DNA of 64,000 bases from Lepas anatifera (Eukaryota > Arthropoda > Thecostraca > Lepadidae): positions 558,001 through 622,000 of the forward strand of contig JAOTON010002098.1 of NCBI GenBank assembly GCA_034440635.1, written 5' to 3'. Both the position numbers and the translations under genes were made by a program. The notes below the pieces were generated by a model. The model did no database searches. It saw only the letters and a list, made by a program, of their open reading frames with translations, and was not told where the DNA came from. Shown in pieces: positions 1 to 10,424 of this stretch. How positions within the stretch are numbered: position 1 is the stretch's first letter; every line of letters starts with the position of its first letter.

Positions 1-837
1 CTTTGATTATGGTGCAATTTTTATTCTTGGAATTGTAGGAAAAAAACAAAGTGAGTGAGAGAGGGGAGGAAAAAGCGCAGAAAATGTGCAAATTTTGCGG
101 AAACTGCATACTGGATTTAGCTATCGCCATATTGTAGCATGGCTCAGTATTTTTTGGTGGTTTAATATAACATCAAAATATTTATATTGTAACAATCATT
201 TCGGGAAATAATGATGCACCAAATTCTGGGGTCATAGGACTTCTCAGAAGGGTAATACGCTAGACTTAAACATTAAAGTTGTTAAGATGTTCCCTGGCCT
301 CTCCCTCGAATCCGGAAATGTAAAAAATACTGAAGATTATATATTCGGGCACAGCCCTTCATCAGAATCGGGGAGTAAATATCAATAATTCTCAGTCCTA
401 GTATAGCCAGACCTCGAATTGAGTTCTTCATTTTCTACAAAAATGCCTTTTTAGAATGAATCGTTAAAAATAAGATTGGATGTCGTGACAACAACCATTT
501 TGGTACCTCTAACCTAAAAGTAATGCCGACAATACGACAAACCTAGAGCAGTATTTGTGACAGTCTTTTCTATTATTTCAGCCAAACACTAGCTTTTGAT
601 TAACAGTGAAAAACTCGCTGAAGTACCTTAATCGGGTATTTGAATATTTCTGTTCTTCTTATTTACTATTTTTCCGTCGACTGCAGCTAAAATGCTAACC
701 AAAAACTACCTATTAAGCACTAGTAGACGTGATACTAGATCGGTGTAAAGACTGCATACTTTCCCCTTTAAGATGATGCTATATGTTTTACAATAAAAGC
801 CTCCCTCGAATTATTTAGTTAAGATTGTACCTAGTGG
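1..837. other. Intergenic, nothing recognised
   Basis: AT-rich sequence with stops in all frames. I see no gene, tandem repeat or clear transposon end here. Confidence 0.5.
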
Positions 838-985
838 TCAAGGTCAACTTTTTTGTAATTGATAAACCCATTTTCACAGCCTGCTCCCTGGCCCAACGTT
901 AAGCGTCGAAAGACGCTTAACGTTGGGCCAGAGGAGCAGGCTGTGGAAAATGGGTTTATCATATTACAAAAAAAGTTGACCTTGA
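838..985. repeat. 148-nt foldback with GAAA loop
   Basis: The left arm (838-907) and right arm (912-985) are reverse complements around a four-base GAAA loop (908-911). Aligning the arms shows no substitutions, only four one-base bulges (in the T-run, near gtaat, in ttttcc and in ctcct). The outer ends read TCAAGGTCAAC and GTTGACCTTGA. The arms are too long for a usual animal pre-miRNA. A palindromic MITE or a long hairpin-RNA locus fits better. No target-site duplication is clear at the borders. Overlapping short reading frames on both strands are by-products of the palindrome. Confidence 0.9.
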
Positions 986-2117
986 TACTGCAAATTGGCT
1001 TATTGCTCTGTCTTTTCTTTTTGTCTCCTCTGAGGGGGAAGTGTGATTGTGCTGTCCCTGTGTGTTCTGTAGCTGTGCTTATCTGATGTGTGATGTGTCG
1101 TCTGCTGCGTGTACTTGTGTTGCCCATGTTGAGTGCACTATACTGCCCTCTTCACCACCGTGTGATATACTGTGGGCTCCCATGTTTATCGAAATAGGTG
1201 GCAGAGAACAGTGACAAGGTCTCTTGCCTTAACTGATCCCTGTCCAGTTCGGGTATATCATTCCAATACTTAGCATCAACTCCACCTTTCTGATGCATGG
1301 AGCGCGCCTAGCTCTCTTAAAAAATTTAGTTCCAGCAGTTATCTAGTTCCAGCAGTTATCTGCAGCTGCAGTTATCTAGTTCCAGCAGCTATCTGCAGCT
1401 GCAGTTATCTAGTTTCATCCGGCTCCGCTTGAAAAAAGGATAAAGATGTATTGGCCAGCTGTGTTATCGCTGGTCCCCTTGAGGATAGTTCTGTCATCTC
1501 TGGCTTAGGAAATTGGCAAACGCCTTCATCAACCAGCCCCATCTAGCGAGTGATGTTCATGCTACTAGTAATGTACCGTTTCCTAGGCGGCAGCACCACC
1601 CATATACTGGCTTCGGAGGCAGGTGCGACCATTGCTTGATAGCTCTGGCGTAAAACTGTTCTCCTGGGTCAGTTACTTTCTCAAAGTTGAAAATTAATGG
1701 TATGACGCCACCTTGTACAGGCACTACCGAAAACGGTCACGCATGTAATGAACAGAGGTGGGTGTCGCTACTAATTTGTTTAAACGGTACCGCTACATCC
1801 GCTACCTCGGCCCTGCACGGACGCTTTTCAATGAATTTTAAGGAAACATACTGTGTACCTGTAGAATGAGATTCACAATTAGCAGTTTTTCTTTATTGTA
1901 CGCCACTCCGCTATCATTTAGAGAGTCCACCGGGAGTGCAGCAGCCGAGTAACGGACTTAGGTAGCGGGCTGCCAGCTATGTTATGGGGCCATTGACCCC
2001 CGAAAGCAGCCATGTTAGCGAAATTGTGGTAGATTTTCTTCTACAGTTGGCTTATTCCGCAAGTTTACCCGGCTTACTCTCCCCTTCTAAATATGACACG
2101 CAGATCCCCCTTCTGGT
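986..2117. other. Intergenic with short local repeats
   Basis: No gene recognised. At about 1330-1412 the motif agttccagcagttatct recurs several times with ctgcagctgcag inserts, a small degenerate tandem repeat. The remainder is unassigned. Confidence 0.45.
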
Positions 2118-2300
2118 AATACACCTAAATAATGCGTTTTCAACGGTGCTCTGTGCCCACGGTGGATTCTATCCGTGCACTGTGCCTATGTGCTGTACTC
2201 AAGTCTCTCCCAGTATGGTGTTGCTCTCTTGTTCTATAGCGCAGTCCCCTTCCACAGCTGGTTGAACGCTGCGTTGGGCTGAAACATTACATCAGCCGCC
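2118..2300 (+). repeat. Diverged direct repeat, copy 1 (pair at 2538-2715)
   Basis: This segment and 2538-2715 share an ordered series of blocks: ACACCTAA, the cggtgc...gtgccc stretch, tctatccg, the gtctctc block, gtgctctcttgttct and gcagt, then a cggcc...gccgacatg block. They are diverged copies of one sequence in the same orientation. Related wording also appears near 2400-2520 and 3800-3990, so the duplicated unit may be larger. No coding potential is evident. Confidence 0.55.
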
Positions 2301-2537
2301 CGGTTGACACGGGTTTGATTATCACACGGCCGGCCGACATGCAAGTTACGTGGGATTGTTTTCTTTGGGAGGGGGGGTGAGCTGTAAGTTTAGGCTACAA
2401 CACTAATAGGCGTTGATTTCTACTGGACTCAAGCTTCATCTTTTTAGAACACCAAATTAAGTATTGCCCTTAAACCCAACGATAGCAGTACAGATTTTGA
2501 ATATGGGGACAACACTCACGTTGATTCTAGATCTCCC

Positions 2538-2715
2538 TGGTACCACACCTAAGTAAGCAATGAGCTTTCGACGGTGCCCCGTGCCCGCAGTAGACTCTAT
2601 CCGCGGGATGTGCTGATGTATTGCAGTCTCTCATGTGAGAGTGGTGCTCTCTTGTTCTGTAACGCAGTTCCGCCCGACAGCTTCATCGGCCCGGTTTACA
2701 GGCGGTTAATTACAG
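2538..2715 (+). repeat. Diverged direct repeat, copy 2 (pair at 2118-2300)
   Basis: See the partner at 2118-2300. It ends just before the inverted-repeat element that starts at 2753. The repeat may be an old dispersed element; the family is not recognised. Confidence 0.55.
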
Positions 2716-2752
2716 CCGGACCACGTCGCTGGCCGACATGCCCGGCACCAGG

Positions 2753-3767
2753 CAGTGGCAGATACAAGGGGAGGTGACTGGGGGAGGGGCTCAACCCCCT
2801 GAAATGTCGGAGTGCCTATAGTTAACACGCGCATTGACGGGGGGCGGGTACCCGCCCCCTCTGGTTTTTCGGAGAGAGCAAAAAACGGCGGCGCGTGGCG
2901 CCACCGTACTTGGCATACCTTTTCCCTCATCATTCTTACAACTTCTTTGCAAATTTTAAGGTTAGGTCATCTCAGGTCAGGTCACCAGTACAGGTCAAGT
3001 GACCTGACCTCAAAAAAGTTTAAGACAGCATAAGTCGGAGCAGGGTGAACTTATCCAATTGAAACTCATATCATATAATGAATGGGCCCACCAAGTTCTC
3101 TAAAATATGTTCCGGTATTTCTTTATATCGATGACCTAAGGTCAGGTACAAGGCATGACCTCTCCATTCGAAAAATATAGGAAAAATTGTTTTAACTGAA
3201 TAACTCAGTAACGGATAGTGATAGAGCGTTTATTTTAGCTGCATTAGACTCGCCTTGGCTTTGCAGTTCTAATGATATGCATTTTATATAATTTGACCCT
3301 GACCTGACCTTAGGTCAGGTCAAATCCTTGATTTGACCTAGCAAGGTCAAATTATATATCATTCGATTCGGCTTGCTGCGAGGATTCATACAGTTTAAGT
3401 CGTTTTGCTCTATCTTTGCTTTTTCAGATGTAATGGCCGAAAAACCTGATTTACATGTTATCCCTATGACAGCATGTTTTGACCTCTCGTGACCTTAAAT
3501 GCGACCTGACAAAAAATGGTCCAAGTATTTTCGATGGAGAAGTGGATGGGCAGCTCAACGCCGTTTACCGTTTTTCGCTACCTACCGTGGTTCTTGAGAT
3601 CTTAGGGTGGGCGGGTACCCGCCTCCCCTCGTCAAAGCGAAGGTGGCTCAGACCCCCGTCAATGCGCGCGTTAATGCATCGGCGGTGGCTGTGCCGAAGC
3701 AATGGTGGGGGGCGCTGGAGCTGCCTCGTTATTGCCCCCTCGAAATATTATCTTGGATCCGCCACTG
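2753..3767. mobile_element. GGATCC-type terminal-inverted-repeat element, interrupted
   Basis: The left end CAGTGGCAGATACAAGG (2753-2769) matches the reverse complement of the right end CTTGGATCCGCCACTG (3752-3767) with few mismatches. About 70 bp on the left and 95 bp on the right belong to this element. The rest (2826-3670) is a later TTAA insertion, so the original was a MITE of roughly 170 bp. Similar GGCGGATCC termini occur at 18912, 45247, 9946-10246 and 59976-60290, marking a small abundant family. The superfamily is not determined. Confidence 0.6.
2826..3670 (-). mobile_element. TTAA-flanked AGGTCA-rich element, 845 bp
   Basis: TTAA occurs exactly at both borders (2822-2825 and 3671-3674). 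The termini are CACGCGCATTGACGGGGG and, inverted, CGCGCGCATTGACGGGGG, differing at one base. There is no open reading frame for a transposase, so it is non-autonomous. TTAA duplication is characteristic of piggyBac-like and Kolobok elements; I cannot choose between them. The interior is crowded with GGTCA units, including the perfect palindrome of TGACCTGACCT and AGGTCAGGTCA around one T near 3306. It is inverted relative to the copies at 10425 and 48014, and it sits inside the GGATCC-type element. Confidence 0.85.
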
Positions 3768-4111
3768 GTATCAGAGATTACTGTTTTAAGGATGAGCCGT
3801 TAAGTCAGGGAACCAGGCAACTAGCAGCCGTTTTTTCTGGATTCAAGTTCTATCTTATAAGAACATCAAACTCAGTATGGTCATTAAACCCCACTAATAG
3901 CGGTACTGAATGCGTACTTGCTTCACCTTTGTCACTTTCAAGCACGCATCAAGCAACAAGAAAGCTGAATATTGAGACAACACTCATTTGGTATCCTAAA
4001 AAATTGAAGTTGCGTCCAGTAGAAGGCAAGAGCTATTTGTGCTGCAGCCGAATCTAACAACCAGCCCCCCAAAGAATCAGCCCTGGCACCGCGCATGTCA
4101 TGGGGCCGGCC
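3768..4111. other. Unassigned spacer
   Basis: This continues the diverged repeat sequence also visible at 2400-2520 (shared wording around caaactcagtatgg, cccactaatag and gagacaacactca). No gene is supported; the open frame that crosses it also runs through transposon sequence. Confidence 0.45.
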
Positions 4112-4243
4112 AGTCATTGAATGCACGATACCGATCCCGAGCCTGGACATGCACTGTCACTGCATGTCTCTGAGCAGCGGGCCAGAGCCCAACGCTCTAC
4201 CAACTGTGCTACCGGGGCGGCCACTGTGCTACCGGGGTGGCCG
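4112..4243 (-). mobile_element. tRNA-derived SINE (family A), minus strand
   Basis: Read on the minus strand it begins CCCGGTAGCACAGTTGGTAGA followed by gcgttgggctc and a gcccgctgctcag block, then gcatgtccaggct. The same order occurs at 39109 on the plus strand. The start is a tRNA D-arm/A-box (TAGC-AGTTGG-AGAGC). The first 20 or so bases (gccccggtagcacagt) are duplicated in tandem. There is no complete tRNA fold, so this is a SINE copy rather than a tRNA gene. Confidence 0.65.
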
Positions 4244-4740
4244 AGGTTTCTCCGACAAAGCAGTCCAATGAAAACATATTCAGATACTCTTTCCTACACG
4301 GATTTTCTGGAAAATCAAACCCAATCCAGTTTGTAAATGGTTCATATACTCATTCGGATGTCCAGTTCATGACTCACTCGTATTGGAAGCTGTGATATAA
4401 GTTTGGTGATTCAAGGTTAGATGTACTGGATCGCGAAAACTAAATTTAAGTGTTTGACCATTCGCTGAATTTTCAGTTATCTCGCTCCAAAAAATCAATT
4501 TCTGCTAACATGTAGGCATGAAAAATCTATAGCTGGTGAATCTGTTAAATCTAACAGGGGTTGCAAGTTTCAGCGTTATTGTCTAAAAATATGATGACAT
4601 GGGTTTGGGAGAATTACAGTCACCCTTAACGGTGGAATTTGTCTACTTATGACTTCATAGTCCGTAAAAACGGCCCATAGTGTAGCCAAGGACAGGTTTA
4701 TTACACTGGGGGCATGCAGTCAAAAGGCATTATCCATAGT
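4244..4740. other. Intergenic, nothing recognised
   Basis: No reading frame, RNA or repeat could be assigned before the hAT-derived sequence starts. Confidence 0.45.
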
Positions 4741-7444
4741 CCAACTCTCGACCTCGGATCTCGAGTTGAGTCGGCTCACAACACGTCAATGAGTTGAGTT
4801 GAGTTGTGAAGACGGCGAGTCAAATGAGTTGACGAAAAAAGTTGGCTCAACAGGTAAACATGATGTCAAGTAAAAGTGTTTGAATTTGCCTAACTTTTGC
4901 AAACCTCCTTTAACCTCCTTTAAATACCTTTTCCCTCCAGAATTTCAATTGTTTAAATCAAAGTTTCAATTTGTTTCAATATATCAATAATTGTATGGTT
5001 AAATTGCTTATTTTAAAGGCCCATCCGGTCTGAAGAAATCCCTAGGCACAAATAATACATATACGCGCAACATTTAACAGGTTCCTATCACTGGCCTTGT
5101 CTCAAGCATTTGAAGTGGTGGAACGCACCACAAAATACATTTCAAATCTCTCAAAAACATCTCATCTTCAATATTTAACATTACTTCTTTACCTCAACCA
5201 CTCCAACAACACGCGTCGTCGTCGCTGATTGTGTTGTCGTCAGTTGTCGTCGTCTGAGAATAGTGTGTGCGCCATTGCTGTCTTTGAAGAAGATATTCAA
5301 CCGAGTATAGGTTCAAGCTTAAGTAGCCTCAAGGCAAAAAGTGTAAAAATCACGTGATACTTCATAAAGCCATGCAAATATTTGTATACCTACATGTTAT
5401 ATTATTTCTTTTGTCCTAAATGCGCCGTCTGCCGCCGCTCTTTTCATTTGGCCTATTAAAAGCAGGTACTGCTATTAGCATATAAAAATCGGACCTCCGA
5501 TTGGACAGAAATGTTGAGACGCCTTTGTCGCAAGAATCAGAGGAATTTTTTCATGCTACTGGTTTTGTCTGATCAGAGATCCTCGCCTGGCGTCCGTGTT
5601 TTATTTAGAAAGCTATACATTGTAAATTTTCTATGAAATCATGCTCCAATTCTGAAGAGCGATAGGTATGTACTGTATTGGGGTTCTCAAGCTAAAAATT
5701 GGATTGGGTTTAAAATATGAATATATTAAAATCCAACACCTTGATAGAATTTCCATTTCTATTGCCCATTGTCATATATGGTATACTTTTTCTTAGGGTT
5801 TGCTGTAGTTCTTAGAATTAGCTTTTGCAGCTAGATACTCTAGTAATTATTGCATAACTTTGGATTAACCCTCGCCCCACCGGGGCCATCGATGGCCCCT
5901 AAGGTTTTTCCGGGATAACAGAAAAGACGAGATGCAGCACCGCGGTTGAGGGCTCTACCTCTCACCCCATCATTTCCACCATCCCTAAAATTTTTACCCG
6001 GGTCACCCAAGGTCAGGTCACCAGGCGAAGTCAACCAAGGCCACATCACTTCAACTTCTGAGCTCTATAAGAGCTACATTTCGAAGTCAATCTATTTGAA
6101 ACTTCCTAAAATTTATCACCTCTCCAGGGTCTACAAGGTGTATATCCGGGATTTTTCGATTTCATGACCTGAGGTCAGGTCACGAGGTGACCTCTCCCAT
6201 TGAAAAAGCATGGGGAAAAGCTGTCTTATGATCTAAAACTCACAAAAACGATTGAAAATGCTCGGGTTACTCAGAAAACGTTCTTAGACACCCGTTCACG
6301 GATCCCAGGGGTCATATTTGCCACTTTACTTATCCAAGGTCATGCAAGGTCACCAGGGGTCAAAAACAGTATTTTGACAATAACGTTTGACCTCATTAAG
6401 CTAGAGCGCTGAATCAAACGCCATCGTTTATGTCTCGTCACTGGCTTTCATTTGATATACGGCAAGGTCACATTTTGACCTTTTGTGAGCTCAGGTCATA
6501 TTAGGGTCATGAGGTGACCTCTGGAGGTCAAACCACTGGCGCGAGGTCTTTACGTTCCACATGGTGGAAAAAGGTCTGGCATTTTCCTATCAAATTTATT
6601 TTACCAGATCTCAATAGCTCTAATGGCATAAGAGTTATGCCCAGTTTGCTTAACCCTTACCCCGGTGGCGGATATGAGCCACCTTCGCCATGTTGGGGGC
6701 TAAAAAAGACCCCCAGGATCTCAATAACTAAGAGAGCTAGAAAAAGCGCAAAACGCCAATCGAAAGCTCTTCGGAAATGATATCGAAAATACTTCGGTCA
6801 TTTTTCTCGTCAGGTCAATATCAAGGTCACCAGAGGTCAAAATAGGTCAAAATCGCTAATATGAGGTGTACTAAGAAAACCTCATATATCTCAATAACTA
6901 TGATAGCTAGAATTTTAACACCAATCAAAATCTCTTGAGCTGCTTTTTTATAACAGTGGCATTCATTGTCGTGTCAGGTCAAAGCCTAGGGAGCTACATG
7001 TCACTGAATATTGGTTTTTTCTTTTTCGCTAATAAATTCCAAACCAAGCAAGATACAGCCATAGTTGATGCACCATTTCAATCGTCTTGTCAATACGAAT
7101 CGAATTATATATACTATTGCTATGCCAGGTCAAATTTGAAAATTTGACCTGGCCCAGGTCAACGGTCTGACCCAACTTGACCTGGTATAGCCATGATGTA
7201 TATCATTTGACTTGCAGTGACTATACAAACACTTTGGTGATAAAATAAAAGTTATATATTTGTTTATTCAAAATTTATAGAGTAAAACACCAAAAATGCT
7301 TATTTGACCTAAGGTGACCTTTCAAGGTCACAAGCCAATATTTTGGCATCAATTTCAGAAATGAGGTAAGAGCACGCCGTAACCGATGTTTAAAATTGAT
7401 TCCATTCATACTTACTGAGAAAGCTCATTTCGTGATTTTTTTAA

Positions 7445-7698
7445 CCCACTACCCATTGATTAGGTAGGCGGAGTGCCCTTCCTTACCCGTGCGACCCAAT
7501 AACTAAGGCTCCATAGGATTAGACAGTTAGGTATTATTACATTGTTAACGGGTCCACCACTCCCGTCCAACTTTTTTATATTTCCATGCCTAGGTTACAT
7601 ACATTGTTGAGAATATTTCCCCGTGCACCCCCGAAAAGAGTAGTAACACTAGTAACATTCAGGGAGTGCACGGGTACTACAGAGAGGGTATTAGTGGG
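7445..7698. mobile_element. Small TTAA MITE, about 254 bp
   Basis: The left end is TTAA followed by CCCACTA; the right end is TAGTGGG followed by TTAG, so the terminal repeat is 7 bp and the duplication has one mismatch. The interior has no coding content. Related wording (cacacggg..aggg..tgcctacctattaat) appears near 20957 and 50278, so it is a dispersed family. This is the third level of the nest. Confidence 0.5.
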
Positions 7699-7699
7699 T

Positions 7700-8081
7700 T
7701 AGTTATTAATAGGTAAAAACCTCTAGTGTGTTTTTAGAAGAGAAGAAGGTAAAAGTGAAAATTATTTGGAGAAAAAAGTTAGTGATACCAACGGCCCATG
7801 CGTGCAATCTCAACATTAATATCAGATTTCCTGCAATGTTTTATAGGCATCAATGAAGTAATTTCATAAACATTTTTTTTAAACTGAATCTTTTCTAAAG
7901 GTACATCATTAATATCTGGAAAGATAGAGCAAATTACTTGGTTCCAAGCCTTTGGCGCCGAACATGGAAGTGAGAAGGATCTATAATTTGTGGTAGATAG
8001 TGGCACAGAAAAATGTTGAATGAGACGAGTATTATTGGAATCATGAAGCTGGAAAAGTGACAATATAGACATTTTCCACAT
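7700..8081 (-). pseudogene. LINE 3' fragment (reverse transcriptase C-terminus)
   Basis: A minus-strand frame ending at 7779 gives about 100 residues with the order N-N-T-R-L-I, then FSVPLSTTNYRSFSLPCSAP, then K-A-W-N and a final F-K-K. This matches the C-terminal tail typical of CR1/L2/Jockey-like LINE proteins (NTR...VP..R..y..fS....P..WN.......FKk). The polymerase core is absent, so the copy is 5'-truncated near 8080 as usual for LINEs. It lies next to the MITE inside the second-level TTAA element. Recognition is from family memory and was not verified by a search. Confidence 0.55.
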
Positions 8082-8470
8082 GTATTTACAATGGGGAGGT
8101 CATGCTCTGCACATGACCTTAGGTCACCAATATAAAAAATCCCGGAACATATGTTGTAGCTCCTAGTGGGCCCAATATGTGGTATGAGTTTCAACTTGAT
8201 CAATTAATCCGCCTTTTAGTTATGCAGTCCTAAGCATTTTTTGAGGTGGGGTTACTTTACCTGGCCTGGTGACCTGACCTGATATGACCTTGAGTTAAAA
8301 TTTTCAGGGAAGATGTAAAAATCATAAAGAAACAGCTAGACCAAGTTTGGCAGCGCTGCGCGCCGCCGTTTTTGGTCACTTCGGAAAAACCCGAGGGGAG
8401 GGGGTTCTAAAAAGACCCCCACCCGGGCGAAGGTTCAGCATTGCATATTTGAGTGAAAATAGCCGATCTT

Positions 8471-8804
8471 AGATCCATAATATGTATTCATACATACATT
8501 CATACACAAAGATATGCACGCTAGAACAAAAGGAGAGAACTGATATGTAGAGGATGGCACCGGGGTTAAGGAGCGATGAGTGCGGAGGGGGGAGGGACGC
8601 GAACGGACTAGCACGGACGCGCACGCACGCGGGACTACGAGTTCGAGTTCGATACGAGTACCAGTTCGAGTCGACGAAGTGGATCGGCGGCGGTGTAGTG
8701 ACGGAGGGTATTAAATACGGGCGGTACCGCTACTATTAGGGATCATACGCGCGCGTGACGGGCGAATTCGAGCGCAGACGGGACCGACTGATGCCGAGTG
8801 CCGA
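8471..8804. other. CpG-rich 334-bp insertion with 6-bp duplication
   Basis: In the compact relative (19832) agccgatctt runs straight into gaccta. Here GATCTT occurs at 8465-8470 and again at 8805-8810 with 334 bp between, which looks like a target duplication. The insert is much richer in GC and CpG than its surroundings (for example acgcgcacgcacgcggg and repeated cgagttcgag) and has no inverted ends or A-tail. Its origin is unknown. Confidence 0.55.
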
Positions 8805-9634
8805 GATCTTGACTTAACTTGACCTCTGGAGCTCAAACCATTGACCTGGCACTTACAAATGTGAAGCAATTTCTTACTGAATTCACGGAGCTTTCTAATG
8901 CATTTTACAGATTTGCGCTAACCCCCATATTTTCGGAGTTAGAGAGGGGCCATCGATGCCCCCCGGTGGGGCGAAGGCTGCGCCGAACCCCCGGTGGGGC
9001 GCGGGTTAAACTTATGGCATAGTAATGTTTAATTTATAAAAAATTACCTAGCATCGTTCTGTAACAGAAAAACAATACCTATACCATCTTTACAAATACA
9101 GTTTATATCACGCTTCTTAGCTTTGACCTTTTTGACAGTATGGAGGCTCAATTTTTGCCTGTGTTGATGTAACCTTAGCCCTTTTAGGTTCCTTTCTATT
9201 TTATTTACCTAGTTTAATATGCAATGCTCCTTTTAGAAATAATTTCAACAAGTGGTAGCTTTTTTTTGGACAGTGACAGTCTGGAAAAATTAAAAAAAGT
9301 TATTCATGGTTGCTGGCTAATTGTTAACTAATGCTTAAATGCCAATTAATTAATTTTGCTTCTATTAATCTTCCGCTTTGTGTCAGACTTTCTGAACAGC
9401 TTGTTTTTTGCTGGCTGGTAGATTTATTTCTTAATTTTTTCAAAATATTATTTATATATTTATCATTTATTTGGTTTATTTTGAAAACGAGTCGAAGTTT
9501 CAGTTGAGTTGAGTCGTGAGTTGAGTCAGAGCTGAGTCGAATGATTTTAGCCTTCAGTCGGAGCTGAGTCAACCGCTCTCAGCACTTGAGTTGAGTTGAG
9601 TCGACTCAAGAAAATTCTGAAACGCACAACTCTT

Positions 9635-10117
9635 CCTCTGAGAGCAGCCACTAGCTTTGGTAAAAAAACCACCGCCGCAGAGAACGGATACCCATGGATA
9701 TCCAAAAACACTGGCGGATTAGATTAGTTAAAACTTCGCCAAGTTTTAAGCTTGAAGTTGGATTTAGGTTCACATCTTGCCGATTTCATGCTATTTTTTT
9801 AGAAGGCTATTGGATATGAATTGATGCTCATGACGTGCGCATTAATTGACCTTGATTTGTGGGGAAAACTTCAAAGGTGGATTTTGTGTGATTTAAAGTT
9901 TTTTTCGGTGATGCCTTACTCTAAAATATCTAAAATATACAAGATGTGATCCAACGGACAAGTGTGGTACTTGCCCCCTCCCACCATCAACTCTCGACGC
10001 CACCTGAAATGGCACGGCGTCCCCTCCCTTCTGAAACGTCGCTCCCCCCAGGTTGCGAGTATTGGATCCCCCACTGATAGGATTTGGCGCCCACCTGTTG
10101 GATTCTCCGCCAAAAAG
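9635..10117. other. Spacer and part of a GGATCC-type repeat
   Basis: No gene is seen. From about 9946 the text has the gccccctcc...ctgaaatgg...gttggattc style also found at 60040-60260, ending near 10246 in ctgggtccgcc. This is a member of the same C-rich dispersed family as 59976-60290. Confidence 0.45.
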
Positions 10118-10215
10118 TGACGCCCCCTGGTCCGGGTGACGCCCCCTGGTCCGGGTGACGCCCCCTGGTCCGGGTGACGCCCCTGGTCCGGGTGACGCCC
10201 CTGGTCCGGGTGACG
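10118..10215 (+). repeat. 19-20 bp tandem repeat, five copies
   Basis: The unit gtgacgccccctggtccggg is repeated five times; the last copies are one C shorter. It lies inside the C-rich dispersed repeat, so it is probably an internal expansion of that element. Confidence 0.85.
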
Positions 10216-10424
10216 CCCCTCCCGATCGCAAATCCTGGGTCCGCCTTTGAGATGAGACTATAGAAAATATCCTGTCACCTTGCAAAAGATAGTAACATAG
10301 GGCAATATTGAATGCAAGGGCTATGCCGGATGATCGAGTATCTTGAATTCAGGCATTATCTAATACTTATTGAACTGAACTATATAAGGAACTGATTCGG
10401 TCTTAAGCCTCATTTATCGTTTAA

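Larger units (their letters stand above)
6654..8433. mobile_element. Second-level TTAA element nested in 5869-9005
   Basis: The compact relative at 19832 reads agtttgTTAATCATTGCATA. Here the same point reads agtttgcTTAA (6650-6653), then about 1.8 kb, then TTCA (8434-8437) and GCATTGCATA, so the insertion used the TTAA and one copy has since mutated. Termini CCCTTACCCCGGTGG and (inverted) CCTTCGCCCGGGTGG are similar. Its right third (about 8085-8400) is related to the right part of the 845-bp family at 48014. It contains a small MITE (7445) and a LINE fragment (about 7700-8081). Confidence 0.65.
5869..9005 (+). mobile_element. TTAA element (966-bp type) inserted in hAT copy 1
   Basis: Borders are TTAA at 5865-5868 and 9006-9009. 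The termini CCCTCGCCCCACCGGGG and (inverted) CCCGCGCCCCACCGGGG differ by one base. The outer 780 bp on the left and the last 200 bp on the right match the compact copy at 19832-20797, including the GGCCATCGATGGCCCC palindrome just inside each end. The excess length is explained by insertions at 6654-8433 and 8471-8804. It has no transposase, so it would depend on another source. It is rich in AGGTCA and TGACCT motifs. Confidence 0.85.
4741..9634 (+). mobile_element. hAT family 1, copy 1 (left end eroded, split by insertions)
   Basis: The two parts, about 4741-5868 and 9006-9634, are collinear with the complete copy at 30094-32305 (shared landmarks: the GAGTTGAGT arrays, aacacgtcaatgag, the ctgtctttgaag block, ttagcccttttaggttcc). 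The right end CGCACAACTCTT matches the family terminus except the last base. The left terminal inverted repeat is missing or unrecognisable and no 8-bp duplication is visible. Removing 5869-9005 and one TTAA restores the family sequence across the junction (gattaa then acttatggcatag). No transposase is encoded. Confidence 0.85.

Noticed and set aside
3479..4057. 192-codon plus frame
   Set aside because: It begins inside the TTAA element and continues through its end into a MITE and spacer, so it is a composite of unrelated repeats.
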